Assembly (NCBI GenBank): GCA_002914805.1
Contig: JXTB01000029.1
Location: 611,602 to 675,601 of the forward strand
From: Parasponia andersonii
Lineage: Eukaryota; Streptophyta; Magnoliopsida; Rosales; Cannabaceae
Direction: 5' to 3'
DNA length: 64,000 nucleotides
The first letter of the stretch is position 1. Every line of letters starts with the position of its first letter. Made by a program: the position numbers and the translations under genes. This document shows positions 23,495-36,974 of this stretch, piece after piece. The notes under the pieces were generated by a model. It saw nothing but the letters and a program-made list of their open reading frames with translations. It ran no database searches and was not told the origin of the DNA.

Positions 23495-26146
23495 GCACAC
23501 TTTAGTAGCAATTTCAACAACTTTATTAGTGTGTTAACGTTTCTTTTGGGAATGGTCAACGTTGTCATGCCGTTAATATAAGCATACAAACAAAAGCAAG
23601 ATTAGGTGCACAGTATGCAAAGTAGAGGTAAGGATATGCTTGATTAGATCTATTCATATATATACTCTGCCACTTGCGAAACATGCAAAATTTCAAAAAG
23701 AAAAAATCCTAAAATTTGAATCACTAATATTATTAGTTGACTTGACAATGTCGTATGGTTGTAAATAATACTAATTCCAATCATGGCAATTAAAGCTAAC
23801 TCAATTAGTTTAGCATTTTTGGACGAACGTAAGTGAGAAGATTCAAAATCGTAATTAGGTCAGTTCATATATAAATTTATAATAAAATTTTTGAAAAAAA
23901 AATACTAATTGAAATTGATAACACTGAAATGATTAATATAGTCCATTTGTGATTTGAGGGCCTCCTAATATTATTTTCACAAATTGATCTTGAAACACAT
24001 AAAAGCAGAGTGACAAAATCCAGTGTACTACTACTTACTTCTTTATATGACAAACAATACAACAAAAAAAATTCAAACAGTAAATTAAGCAACAAAGAAC
24101 ATGCCAAGCAATTTACATGCTTAATCGGTCAATAATGTTTTATCCGCGGGAGATTTTTCCGCAGCCAAATTAATATTCTACAATGAAAAGGTCAACTATT
24201 CAAGAGCCTTAATTACGACAAGTTTTTATCCCCAGAAAATTCCAGACACCAAGCAGACAAGATTTTCCCATTCATAACTCCTCTCTTTGTTTCAGTCTCA
24301 ATCTATCTTGTACAACTTGTTCATTGTGAATGTGTGACAAAGTCTCACATTCTGAGCCTTATAGCCTAAAGAATTGTAAATAATAACTCCTAGCAACCTT
24401 TTCTGTCATAAGCTTTGATCTCCTCCAATCAGCTGCTTCCACATTTTTACCTTATCGGAAAACAGTTGGTTGACTTATCATATATAAATTGAACGGTCAA
24501 TCCATCAAATTGTCATACTTATATATGTAATTTGCAAACTTTATATTCCATTCCAAAATGACCTGATTTTGAAGAACATGATTTTGAAAAACATGCATGC
24601 TTACGTAGGGAGCACTTTTAACAGTTCAAACACAGGAAGCTTCATGGCCAAGACGCGCCATTTCACTAAATCCCAATTACCTAGCTAGCATTGTAGTATG
24701 TGGAAGATAGCAGAAGCAAAAGATCCGTAGAAATGTTAAAGCTGGATAGGGAAATATTATTAGCCCATCTTTTACTTCTTGAAAAAAAAAAAAAAGAAAA
24801 GAAAAAACCTTTCTAGAAAAGCTATGCGTACCATATGCATCCTTCCTTTAAAAAAAATGTCTTTTAAACAAAAGAAACTCTTCTGAAATTCATCTAAATA
24901 CTAGTAACAGTTAAATTTTAGGCCTTAAAAAATTTTGGAAGCCATGCCAAGAGGACTTATTTATTAGAATGAGTTCCTGCATGTTGTACAATGCATGGTC
25001 AGCAGATAAGGGGAATTAGTAATTAAGAATTCTTGTCTATTTTTTTTCATTGCTGGCTTCAGCATCAGAATTGTTTTCTTATAGGTACCCTTTGGTGGTT
25101 AAATGGTGAGTTTGGGAGATTCTCTTGGAGATATCTAGCATATTTGTTTGGTACAAAAATTAGTCCAAGCCCTTCTTAGGCTTTTTCTTTTTATTTTCCG
25201 AGTAATATTTTAGTTTTCATATATATATAAAACCACTTGACAATATAAAACATTTAATACAGAAGTTGTTCAATTTAATATTTAAGCGTTCCATATTGGA
25301 GGTACAGCTTGGTACATCTAAAATTATATTATGCACATGGTTACTTGAATGAAATCATGATTAATTTACAGCCTCCGAAGTTGAACCCCGATTTTCAATG
25401 CTTCAAACTTTCTAAGTTCCGAGAAATTTTAAATTTTAAAAGAAAAAATGTTATTTCTAAGCTTATGTCTAGTCATGTTGACACCCCAAAAAAAAAAAAA
25501 ATCTTGATCCAAACTACGGGATAGAAAAATGATAAGCATTGATTGACAATCTGTCCTTGATTTACTATGCGTTATATATATAAATATAACATATACTTAA
25601 TTGACTAACAAGCCTGCAGAGTTGAACGTAGTAAACCTAATATGATTTGTAAATAAATTAAAAATAGATTAATGGATATTTTCAAGTCATAAACCACAGT
25701 TAAACACGTAATTAACTGGTCGTTAGCCTCACCATGACCAACAAAGTCATAATGAACTGCGTTATATGAGATCACAATACATAGATAATTGAAGGGTAAG
25801 CCTAATTGTTTCTTTAAAGAAAAAAAAAAACAAACAAAAAAACCCATCAAATAAAGAAAGACATGAGAGAATCTTCAATGGATTGCTAAATCAATGCTAT
25901 AGTGTGGCATTGAGCTAAAATTAAAATCCTCTCCGTGCGTTTTTTTAAAAACCAAATTTTGCATACTTAGTGACAATTTGGCATGAAGTATAGCATGTCA
26001 ATTTTTGGCACGCCCTTTTATTCACAAGGTTGCATTTGTTCTCATAAAGAATCACTAGTTTAATGCATAATATTAGTGAGTGTTGGTGATTGCTTACAGT
26101 TATAATTGCCCTGATTAAGTATTTAATAAAAAAAACTTTTTAAAAA
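23495..26146. other. Intergenic DNA between copies 2 and 3, first part
   Basis: The promoter-type block 'TTTCTTTTGGGAATGGTCAACG' lies near 23540. The rest is AT-rich spacer with A or T runs (24781-24795, 25488-25501, 25819-25831). No exon, RNA gene or clear element ends are seen. Confidence 0.4.
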
Positions 26147-26428
26147 ATAGCATTTTAAATATCATTGTGAATTAAAGAAAAAAAATTAAAAATTTTGTGC
26201 CAAATTTAGTATTTTGATACTTGTTTGCGCCAAAAATAATATAGGCAATAGCACTGTAGATCGTTTAAGTTGTTTCTCCCATTTCATATAGCATTTTAAA
26301 TATCATTATGAATTAGAGAAAAACAAAATTTAAATTTTGTGCCAAATTTAGTATTTTAATACTTACGCCAAAATAATACATAGGCAATAGAATTATAGAT
26401 GGTTTAAGCTGTTTCTCCGATTTTGGGC
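26147..26428. repeat. 141-bp tandem duplication
   Basis: Two diverged copies begin at 26147 and 26288. Both start ATAGCATTTTAAATATCATT and share TTGTGCCAAATTTAGTATTTT and TTTAAG-TGTTTCTCC. No coding content. Confidence 0.85.
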
Positions 26429-26433
26429 TAGTT

Positions 26434-26775
26434 TGGTATTTATGTGTTGTGTTGTAATCTTATCGTAGTTGTGCCATAAGCAAGAAATAGCTGTGGAAAA
26501 AAGAATCTAGCCATTTGATAAATTTTAACTTAAAAAATTATTATGTTGTATAAAAGCAATATCTAACTATTGGGTAAACTATAAATTATGTATATTATAA
26601 ATTGATATATTAAATAATTTATATTATGAAAGTAGAATCAAGTTTAAAAAGTAATTTTTATTATGTTTCTCAAATTCTACTTAAATTAGCACTTCTTACT
26701 CCTGTTTTTTTCACTAATCACTTTTAAAAGATAAAAGCAGCAATCATAATTAATCTCAAATAGGTCCTTTATCTT
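26434..26775. mobile_element. Candidate hAT-type MITE
   Basis: The left end GGGCTAGTTTGGTATTTATG is loosely matched by the inverted right end (complement of AATCTCAAATAGGTCC). The form GGGC-TGTTTGG...CCAAACA-GCCC is common among plant hAT-derived MITEs. No clear 8-bp duplication was found, so this is tentative. Confidence 0.4.
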
Positions 26776-27884
26776 CTTTTTTTTCTTTTTCTTTTTCCCA
26801 TTCAAAAAGTCTTATTTGTTAGTGGGATTAAGCGACTCGCCAATGGATCTCCTAGAAAGACAAATCTTTGGAGAAATTTACATTCGGTACCCATTTTTGT
26901 GCCCTATATTTCAGCATACCAGTTTTTAATTTTTCTTTCAAAAATGCCCATTCTTTAAGTATGCATTTCATGTACAAAATTATGTGTGGTCCATATTTAT
27001 ACTTTAAATATTTATCCATAATATACATTTACTGTATAAATATATATATATAGTATATATCTTGAAATGTATACCGATTTTTAGGTATAATTTTTATGCT
27101 TAGATCTTCCGTGTACAAAATACAAGGGGCATATCTTTCTCTAAAACGGATATTTATGTAAATATGATTAAGAAAATGAGTATTTATGAACTTTAAAAGG
27201 ATATTTATGAAAATATGATTAAGAAAATTGGTATTTATGAACTTTTCCCATAAGCTTGTGTGCCTTCAAGGTAGAACTGTCAAGAGAACCGGCCTGATTC
27301 GGACCAGCCCTTTTCAGTGAAGGCCTTACATGGTCATAGGTCGGGCCCTCTACAGTCCATGCCAGACCTAGCATGGCCCAAATTCAGTCTGCACCAAGCT
27401 CCTGGCACTGGCCATGCAGGGTAGAGCCTACTCGAACAAAAGAAAAATTAATTAATTCTTTAAAAAATTCACATGGGCCAAAATGTGACCCATCATGGGC
27501 CAAGCCCCGTGCCGGATTGATGACCCAAAACCCGTTTATGTGATTTATTCCTGATTTCTAAAGAATTTCAGACTAGTCTTTGAATTATGTTTTTGCTTCA
27601 GGTTGGCCACTTAAAATTTAGAATGCCACATTAAATTACCTTGTATTATAAATGTACCTTTAACTAATTGCGGTTTGCTTCATGCCAGTTAGACACAAAA
27701 ACTGGCAAACATCTGCTATAGACATTGAGGATTTACTCTATTATCCCACAAGTTACAAGCAGTTATTGGCTAACAAATTTCAAAGCATTAATAAGAATGT
27801 TTACATACTGTTACTGCAGGTTCAGAATTCACCAAAGGTCTAGAACCAATACAACCAAGCAGTAGGACTGCTCAAATACAGCCA
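26776..27884. other. Intergenic DNA left of copy 3
   Basis: About 26868-27246 is a 'TACATTCGGTACCC' style spacer with an internal duplication of about 60 bp (ATTTATG-AAATATGATTAAGAAAAT). About 27270-27530 is a GGCC-rich repeat ('GGTCGGGCCC', 'ATGGGCCAAG'). The rest is 3' flank of copy 3. No gene is seen. Confidence 0.4.
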
Positions 27885-30143
27885 TCAATGGCATGTTTTA
27901 GATGGTAACAAGCCCTTCTCCTTGAGGCTTTCCAGAGTGTCCCTCAGACTCACTTCCAAAGGGATAAAGCTAATTCCCAAACTTTTTGCTTTCTCACTGG
28001 ATACTCGGTACTTTGGCTGGAGAGGCTTGTCATCTTCACTTCTGTCCAAAGAAAACACATTTATTCCCCAAATATTTTTTTTATCACACATCAGTAATTC
28101 ACTTAGATTCTGTTATAATACATTAATTTTGTAATGTAAAGCCTTGTTCTCTCCCGGCTAATTCCAGAGAAACTCTAATGCATTCATAGTGATTAGCCAA
28201 ATGAAGCTAAGTTAGCTTAGCAATTTTAACCAACTTCATTGAAAATGAGAGAGCTTACTTTTCAGGAAAGCACATATCTGGGCAGAGCTCTCTTAAAATC
28301 TTTGAAGTCTCAGAAATACGTGCAACATTACCGGCGAGACAATATCTTCCACTGGCTGAACCAACTTCAAAAGCTTGAATATGTGCTGTTGCAACATCTC
28401 TAACGTCAACAAATCCAAAAACTGTACTGCCAAACGGTTGAGGCCCTGAAAGAGAATTTTAAGCACTTGAATCGAGGTATTACAGAAAAAAGAACAAAAA
28501 GAAAACCAAGCTGAAAATCAGCTTCTTCCAGCCATTAATTAGTTAATTCTTAATAGACAGTCAGCTTGTTATTCACATGGCCACTTCATAAGCCAAAAGT
28601 ATCCAATTTAAATATTTAGGGGAAAACCATATGCATCTTGTCTTAAGTAGAATCAAATACTAAATTATTTCGTGACAAAACAATGTCATAAATCAGCTGT
28701 GTGGATCATGTTGTGTGAGACAGCTAGTGTGATAAGAAGAGTTAGTCGCCAAACTATACCATCTGGTTGATTCAAAACCAGCTTCACACTGCCACTGATA
28801 GTTGCCTGTAAAGGAGGACCAATTACAACTCCTGGATGTACAGTGACTAAATCGATCCTATTTTCTCTTGCAAATTTCCAAGCAACCTCCTCAGCTAGAG
28901 TTTTGGAAAGCGCATACCATTGCTGAAAAAAGGAGAATTTACGACCACAACAAAAATAGGAATGCCAATGTATATTCTACTTATCACCAATACTGCAACT
29001 ATAAGAGAACAAAACTTTTAAAAGAAGTAATTAGTTAAAATAAAACATCAAATGCAACCAAAAGTGATGTTTCAGCAAGGCTCAAACATATATAATACCA
29101 GGTATTTCTTCATCTATTTACACCAATGAACTCTCAAGCATGCAAAAAAACATGATCAACAAGAGGAAGAGCTGCAAGAGAAAGGCGAAAAAAGAAAAGG
29201 AGAGTCTACTAGATGCTTAAAAAACGCCACTGATGAGATGGTATGGCAATTGGCAATAACAGAGAGGTCTTCAACTTAACACTAGAAATTTATAACAAAA
29301 GATATAATTAAGCTGTGAGAACTTCAAGAACATGCATACCTCCAACCTCTCACAAATAACAGGATCAGAAAACCATGTTTCATCAACTACCACATCCGGG
29401 GTTAGAGGGTTTTCAGTGAGCATAAGTGAAGCCATAGAAGATGTTATAACCACTCTCTTTACAGATGGAACTTTTGCACATGACCTGAGAACATTAAGTG
29501 TTCCCTTCACTGCCGGCTCAATTATTTCCGCCTGAAACCATTACAGGTTTTCATGTAATGAACCATCAGTTCGAAATAGAACTAAATTGTTATTGTACCT
29601 AAAGGGAAAACATGCCAGGCAGTTATCTAAGGAATTAATGTATAGGAATTCTGTCTACCTGAGGGTCAGGGGCTGAAAGCATTGAAGGATATGCTGTATG
29701 AAAAACACCATCGCATCCATCAATAGCAGAATCAAAAGACCCTTCTTCCAATAAATCTGCTTTGAACAAATGAAGTCTTTCTTTGGCTCCAACTATTGCT
29801 AGCAAGTGTTCTGTTTTCTTGGGATCGTCTACAGAGGAAAATATGAGTTCAAATTTAAGATATTGCTTATAGAATGAGATTGTGGGATTTATTTATTTCT
29901 TTTTGGTACAGAAGGCAAACAAAAACCCAGAATTTGAAATTGAAAATACATAAGCGTATACACATATTTTCTAGGAATTATAGAATGGGAAGTTGTTTAA
30001 AAAGAAATAGATAAAGAGAACTAACTTGGGTTACGAACAGTGGCTTTGACCGTGTACCCATGTTTTAGTAAGAGCTTGACCAGCCATGAAGCTATGTAAC
30101 CTGAACCTCCTGTTACACACACTACCTTTCCTTCTCCGCTCAT
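27885..30143 (-). CDS. Reductase copy 3, all six exons open (CCR-like/phenylacetaldehyde reductase family)
   Basis: Predicted soluble NADPH-dependent carbonyl reductase. Exons: 30143-30026, 29828-29659, 29531-29340, 28922-28760, 28445-28259 and 28041-27885, all with GT-AG introns, joining to 987 nt, 328 aa. It shows [12 protein letters not shown], the R(x)5K cofactor motif as VRNPNDPKK, VITSS, and the catalytic Tyr and Lys in QWYALSK. Exon 5 has PFGSTVFGF as in copies 2 and 4. The C-terminus ends LLPSKTCH, a few residues longer than LLNI-type ends because the usual stop is lost. An insertion of about 780 bp lies some 110 bp upstream of the ATG and separates the gene from the conserved TATA-like block, which may lower expression. 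Confidence 0.9.
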
Positions 30144-30249
30144 CCTCTCTCTCTCCCCCCATATTTTTATGTATATATATATTGTCACCGCTTATGACAT
30201 TTTTTTCCTTATCTCTCTCTATATTGTCACAGCCCACGGGTTGTAATTA

Positions 30250-31035
30250 GAGCTCGTTTGGTCGGAGAGAGTGAAAAAAATAAATGGAATGGATTCCAAA
30301 ATAATTCAATTTTAATGAAAAATAAAAAAAGAAAATTTTTAATGGAAAATAATTTGGTGGAATATTAGGGGGGAAACAATTCCATTTCATTTGTTTTTTT
30401 CTTTATTTTCAACTAATTTATATAAAAATAAATAGAAAATTACTAAAAATAAATATTTTATGNNNNATAATTTAATAAAATAAAATAATCTTAAATGTAA
30501 AATAATTATTGTTTTTATTTAATAATTTAATAATTTAATACTATTTTTAAAATATATGAAATAATTATTTTATAATTATTATTTTAAAATAATTTAATAA
30601 AATAAAATAATGTCAAATGTAAAATAATTTAATAATATATTTTAAAAAATATATGAAATAATTATTGTTTTAAAATATTTAATAAAATAATTTAACATTC
30701 ATAATTATTTTACAATTATTATTTTTTTAATTAATATAATAACATAATAATATAATACAATGCTAAATGTAAAATAATTAAATAAAATAATAATTTAATT
30801 AGTAAAATAATTTAATACTAAATGTAATTTAAAATATTTATTTGAAGCGAATGATATTTTTCTCATATACAGCTAATTCTATTTTTTTTTACAGTTAACT
30901 AAATATAAAAATATCCATTCCGCTAATGATTATACTACTTCAATCAAACAATATAATTACGTTATCATTTATTTTACATTTCATTTTAATTACTATTACC
31001 ATTATAATTACTACTACATCAACACCTCTAGTTAC
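30250..31035. mobile_element. AT-rich insertion in the promoter of copy 3, with assembly gap
   Basis: Compared with copies 2 and 4, about 780 bp is inserted between the 5' leader and the 'GGAGGTATA' block. It starts near GCTCGTTTGGTCGGAGAG and is mostly repeated TAATTTAATAAAATAAAAT-like DNA. Four N's sit at 30463-30466. The GTTTGGTC start and GGAATGGATTCC interior resemble the MITE at 3779. Exact ends and target duplication are not clear. Confidence 0.5.
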
Positions 31036-31978
31036 ATTGGAGGTATAGTTAGGCACATTTCACATGGTTCATTGAATATATGTATGCATGGTTTATTGAA
31101 TATATTTATGCATTATGACTACATGTGCAACATCAAAATAAAATAAAACCATATGTGCAGCATCAAAATTAAAAAAAAAAAAATACAAATCTCAAAAATT
31201 TTGAATCATCGATTAGTTAATTTGACAATATTGTATCATGGTAGCGTACAATAATAAATGAAAACAGAATTTACCTCATAGTCTTCAATTTGTTTAAGAG
31301 AACGGAAAGAATGTTTAGAAGAAAACGACAACAAATATAAACGACACGAAACAGATATACATGATGAGTACTACTACTGACGGTGTTAGAGATAAATGAT
31401 ACATCTATCAAAAACGACATGTCGCTGTTAATCTGTTTCATTGTAAAATTATATCTTAACAATGCGACATGTCATATAAACAGGCAGGCTCATTGGTGTA
31501 AAGTTTCATGGTGGATCACCAATCACCCAAAAAAAAAAAAAAATGCGTAGTCAACCATGCAAAAGTTAGTAACAGATGATTAAGTGATCATCAGTCACAA
31601 CTTGCCTGCTTCAATAAGAAAATCTGGCAAAGCGAAATATAACCATCTTTTCTTGAGCCAATTGAGGTTAATTATATTGGTCTAGGATTCTTAGCAGGGT
31701 GTATAAGTGTGTGAGAAGAAAGGAATTCAAATTTTAATTAGACTTATTTATGTATAAATTTCATAATAAAAGATTTTTTTTTTAAATATAACCATCTTTG
31801 CTTGAGTGACGAATTATTTCTAAAAACATGCATATATAATATATTAACAAGGAGTCTAGTAGCAAAAATTACCTTGGATTTTCATTCAAAAAAAAATTAC
31901 CTTGGATAATAACTCTGTTCATTAACTAATTTTGTTGTTCATGCCATTTAGACGCAAAAAATTGTCATATATAAAAAT

Positions 31979-32010
<32 letters not shown>

Positions 32011-32534
32011 CTTAACTTCTACGCTATTGAGAGTTCAGTCTCTGATGTGCACTGGTCGGCTCATTTTTTATACTGATCGACTCAATCTTTTTACTGGCGA
32101 TGTATTTTTGGCCTTAACTAGTCAGGTTATACCTCTAGTGTCGTTACTTTAAAGAAATTAGAGTGCTCATAAGTAAGTTTGTGCTCTAAATATATTAACA
32201 AAGGATAACACCATAGGATTTTGGTCTTACTATGTTAATCTTTGGAATCGGAGTAATAATTAATAAGGATAATTGAGAGCAGTCATATTTCATAATCAGA
32301 AGAGAAATTCTTGAATTTATAAAAGATAAACAAAGTATTTACCAAGGATGTTTTCATTAATGATAAGCTCTATACATATAGAAGCCATATTTTGATTTCT
32401 AGCTTTGAAATACATAAAGGTCTACAACCACCACTACAACATGCTTTCAAATATGCTTATTTATTTATTTATTTAATGGCTGAATGAATACAAATGCTTG
32501 AGGATTACTGTGAGATGTCAATGGCATGTTTTAG
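31036..32534. other. Intergenic DNA between copies 3 and 4
   Basis: Displaced promoter block (31041-31053), then a second ACGACAT/ATGTCGC motif cluster (31320-31480), a (TA)n tract (about 31985-32011) and the 3' flank of copy 4. No gene is seen. Confidence 0.45.
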
Positions 32535-33143
32535 ATGTTGAGAAACCCTTTCTCCTCTAGGCAGTATCCCTCAGACTTACTTCCAAAGGGATAAAGCTAA
32601 TTCCCAAACTTTTTGCTTTCTCACTTGATACTTGGTACTTTGGCTGGAGGGGCTTGTCGTTTTCACCTCTGTCAAAAGAAATTCTAGAACACATTTATTC
32701 ACCAAATATTTTTGTCATATATAAGTAATTCACTTAGATTCTCTCATAATACATAATATTTTTATCATACATATCAGTAGTTTCGCATAAGAAATTTAGA
32801 ATAGAACCAGAGAAAGTACTCTAATGCATTTATAGTGATTAGCATATAATAAGAAACAAATGAAGCTTAGTTAGCTTAGCAATTATAACCAAATCATTGA
32901 AAATGAGAGGGCTTACTTTTCAGGAAAACACATATCTGGAAGAGCTCTCTTAAAATCTTCGAAGTCTCAGAAATGAGTGCAACATTACCAGCTAGACAAT
33001 ATCGCCCACTGGCTGTACCAACTTCAAAAGCTTGAATATGTGCTGTTGCAACATCTCTAACATCAACGAATCCAAAAACTGTACTGCCAAACGGTTGAGG
33101 TCCTGAAAAGGAATTTCGAGCACTTGAGTCGAAGTATTTCCTA

Positions 33144-33174
<31 letters not shown>

Positions 33175-36100
33175 AAAAGCTGAAAATTAGCTTCTGCCGG
33201 CCATCAATAAGTTAATTCTCAATAGACAGTCTCCTTGTTACTCACATGGCCACTTTATAAGGCAAAAGTATCCATTTTAATGAGGAAAACCATATGCATC
33301 TTCTTGACTTAATCAAGATTAAACATAAATCATTTCATGTCTAAGAAAACGTCATAAATTAGCTGTGTGGATCATGTTGTGTGAGGCAACTAGTGTAATA
33401 AGAAGAATTTGTGGCTAAACTATATCATCTATTTGATTCGGACCCAGCTTCACACTGCTATTAACAGTTGGCTGTAAAAGAGGAACAATTACTACTCCTG
33501 GATGTATGGTGACCAAATCTATCCCATTTCTCTAGCAAATTTCCAAGCAACCTTCTCAGACACAGTTTTTGAAAGCGCATACCATTCCTGGTAAAAACAG
33601 AATAGACGACCGCAACAAATATAAGGAAAGCCAATGTATACTCTACTCCAATCTACAATCATATGAGAACGAAAGTACAAAAAAACGTTGAATGAGAGAC
33701 ATAGCACCTTGGTCCATAGTTATATAACCATCCAAAAGAAAAATGATGGTAACTACATACAGATATTAAAATGCATTGAAAATAATATTTGTAATTGCTC
33801 AAATGTATATAATAATACTAGCATTTATTCAGTCATTTTACACCAATTAAGAGCATACAAGAACTGTTGGTTTTTAAAACGATTTTCACAGTGGAAGAAT
33901 GGCCCAGGAATATTTAAAAATTTTCTCAAAATAATTGACTATATGAGTACGTAGTATTAATTCATAAAAAAGAGAAAGAGACAAAGAGAATAGATCTAAT
34001 ACATCTTGTAGTCTATCAGCAGATCCTAGTTTTTCTGTCTTCTAAACTACGATCTTCCAGTCTAAGCCTCAAACACAACTAGATAAATATGTAGACGTTG
34101 CGTATAATCTCTTAAAACTCACACTTTAAGTCCTTGCAATATTCTCAACCCATGAAATTGTAAGAGTTTGTTCTACAGTGAATAGAAAGACTCTCTTTTT
34201 TTTCTCTCTAACTTATGGAGTCCATGTAGAAAAAAAAATACGTAGTTTCTACTACTAGGATTTCACTTTATATATATATATATCTATATATATATATTAA
34301 ACTATTTAATAAATTAATTAATTAATATATATAATGATTTTTTAAAATTTTACCCAAAAAAAAACTTTAATCAGTTTTCTAATTTTTATTTATCTAATTA
34401 TCTAATAATTAGATATTTTTAAATTCAAAATTTAAATAAATTAGGAAACTTATGTTTCCATAAATTTAAATTAATTAATTCAAAATTAATTAATTAATAA
34501 CAATTATTAATTACATATAGATAAACTATTTATCTAGACAAAATATGCAGTAACAGAAATAATATATTATTCAGTAAGAAGCCAGTTGAGACCTATAGAC
34601 CTGTAATTCAAACTCTAATAAATTATGACAATTACTTAAACTCTTTAATTAATTTGTCTAATTTATTAATTCTAGTATTACTCAACCAAAAATCTGGAAT
34701 TATACTCTTGAAGTTAAAGAATTAATTTACTCAAAAAACAACGAGCAGTCCATCGATTTAATCATTACATGTAATTCAATCCTTCATAGATAATTTATAA
34801 TTGAAACTAGCTCATATTTCGTTTACCTCTCCAATGACATTTTTATCTTTGTGTACCATTGATTTATCACTGAACAATTAATTTATAAATCTATCATAAA
34901 TTGAGTGCTTAAATTACTCAAGTCCTGAATCAATACACAATGAAATCATCTTTCTAGCTTCTTTGTGGAAAGAAAGGATTTCATATCTGTAAGCTATATT
35001 CCTCACTACTCATCTCATCATGCTCTCAAGATACACGTATTTCTATCTGCTTAAAAAAAAACCTTTAACAAGTATGTTAAAGAATATAATATTATTAATA
35101 GGAATCTATAACTACTCAGGATTAAGATTGATTTACATATTATCATCTTGATTTACATATGATCATCTTATATCATTATTTGAACTCTCAATAGTTAATG
35201 GAATTTATATGAGATTCAAATCATATCTAGTCCAATCCTATATAATCGAATTATATAAAGTACCCTCAAGTAATATCAACATATCAATAGTTCAGATAGG
35301 ACTATAACATTCTCAATGTTAATGGATTATACTAATAATATTCAATTAAAGATCTCAAACTTTAATTAATTATTACGGACTATTTAATTTATTATCCATA
35401 AATTTAATCCTCATGAATATAAAACTTTTATACTAAATTTATAGTCACATAAATAAAAACTAAGAATTTTCTAATGTTTAAAGACATAAAAATTATACAC
35501 AAATTTAAATAGAACAATATTATTTTATTAATTTAACAAATATCCAAAATATTCACACTTTTAAGACATAAACCCTAACAAAAACACGACCAATAAGAAC
35601 TAAGAAGAGCTGCAACAAGACAGAGGCAAAAGAAATAAAAATTAATGAGAGGCTTAGACAATACCATAGGTGAAAAGACATGGCAATTGGCAACAATGGA
35701 GATACCTTATACACTAGAAATTTATAACAAACTATATAACAAGTGTGAGAACTTCATAAAACACATATGCATATCTTCAAATTCTCACAAATAACAGGGT
35801 CAAAAAGCCATGTCTCATCAACCACCACGTCAGGGCTTAGAGGTTTTCGAGTGTACATAAGTGAAGCCATGGAAGATGTTATAAGTACTCTCTTTACAGA
35901 TGGAACTTTTGAACATGACCGGAGGATGCCAAGTGTTCCCTTCACTGCAGGGTCAATTACTTCCGCCTTAAATATTGCAAATTCAAGAATCATTACAGAT
36001 TTTCATATGAAACCATTGAATAAATTTGCTTTGAACAAATGTAGCCTTTCTTTAGCTCCATCTAGTGCAAGCAATTGTTCTGTCTTATGCTTTGAACAAA

Positions 36101-36500
36101 TGTAGCCTTTCTTGACCTCCATCTAGCGCAATCATCTAGCGCAAATAAGTGTTCTGTCTTATTTGGATCATCTGCAGATCAAATTACATAGGCGTTCAAG
36201 GAATGAGAAATTTGCTAATACAAATACAATCAGAGATTCCTTACAGAATTAGATTATGGAATTTACATCTTTCTTTTGGATGGAAAAAACTAACGTAAAA
36301 CCAAAATTTGAAACTGTATATGTATGTGTGCATGTATATATATATATATATATATATGGTCACGAACAGAGGCTTTCACAGTGTATCCACGTTGAGCTTT
36401 ATTATCAAAAGAAAAAAAAAAGTTGTAGTAAGAGCTTGACCAACCACGAAGCTATGTAACCTGAAGCTCCTGTTACAAACACAACTTTTCCTTCTCCGCT

Positions 36501-36503
<3 letters not shown>
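32535..36503 (-). pseudogene. Reductase copy 4, pseudogene with many lesions and a solo LTR in intron 3
   Basis: Exon 1 (36503-36359) starts [19 protein letters not shown] but has an insertion of about 30 bp (36397-36425), and its donor is replaced by a (TA)n tract. Exon 2 (36171-36022) has lost its 3' half and carries a tandem duplication with a stop. Exon 3 (35966-35775) is open but its donor GT is AT. Exon 4 (33587-33426) has a 1-nt deletion giving a TAG after FAREMG, and its donor is also AT. Exon 5 (33102-32917) is 186 instead of 187 nt. Exon 6 (from 32668) has a short deletion giving TAG at 32559-32557. Exon 5 has PFGSTVFGF, placing it with copies 2 and 3. No function is expected. Confidence 0.93.
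33865..35580. repeat. Solo LTR in intron 3 of copy 4
   Basis: Intron 3 here is 2.2 kb against about 0.5 kb in sister copies. The extra DNA begins TGTTGGTTTTTAAAACG and ends ACCCTAACA, giving TG...CA ends with TGTT/AACA inversion. Flanks are AGAAC (33860-33864) and AAAAC (35581-35585), probably a diverged 5-bp duplication. There is no coding content or primer-binding site, so a solo LTR of about 1.7 kb is the best reading. The retroelement family is not identified. Confidence 0.75.

Positions 36504-36504
<1 letters not shown>

Positions 36505-36552
<48 letters not shown>
36505..36552. repeat. (CT)n microsatellite in the 5' leader of copy 4
   Basis: About 24 CT units start two bases upstream of the ATG and run into (TA)n. 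The same CT-rich leader, but shorter, is present in other copies (for example 30146-30158). Confidence 0.95.
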
Positions 36553-36553
<1 letters not shown>

Positions 36554-36562
<9 letters not shown>

Positions 36563-36935
36563 CTATCTATATTTTTCACAGCCTAGGAATTTGAACTTGA
36601 TTGTTGGCATCATCGTCTGCATTAGAGGTATAAATAGGGACACTTTGCTAGCCATTTTTAACAACCGAACAGATATAAAAATAATAAATATACATACATA
36701 CATAGGGCACAATCCGATAGGTATTTTTTTTAATCTATATATGGGTATCATTTTACACAATAAAAATGTATTATGCACATTTTTTATATTAAAAAGTGAA
36801 AAATAAAAAAAATATTAATAATATACTTTTTTTCATGCACTTCATTATAACCGTTAGATCACCATTAGATAATGATCTAACGGCTAAAAATAAATAACTG
36901 CACATAGGTAAAAAAAAATATCTACTGAATTGATA

Positions 36936-36974
<39 letters not shown>

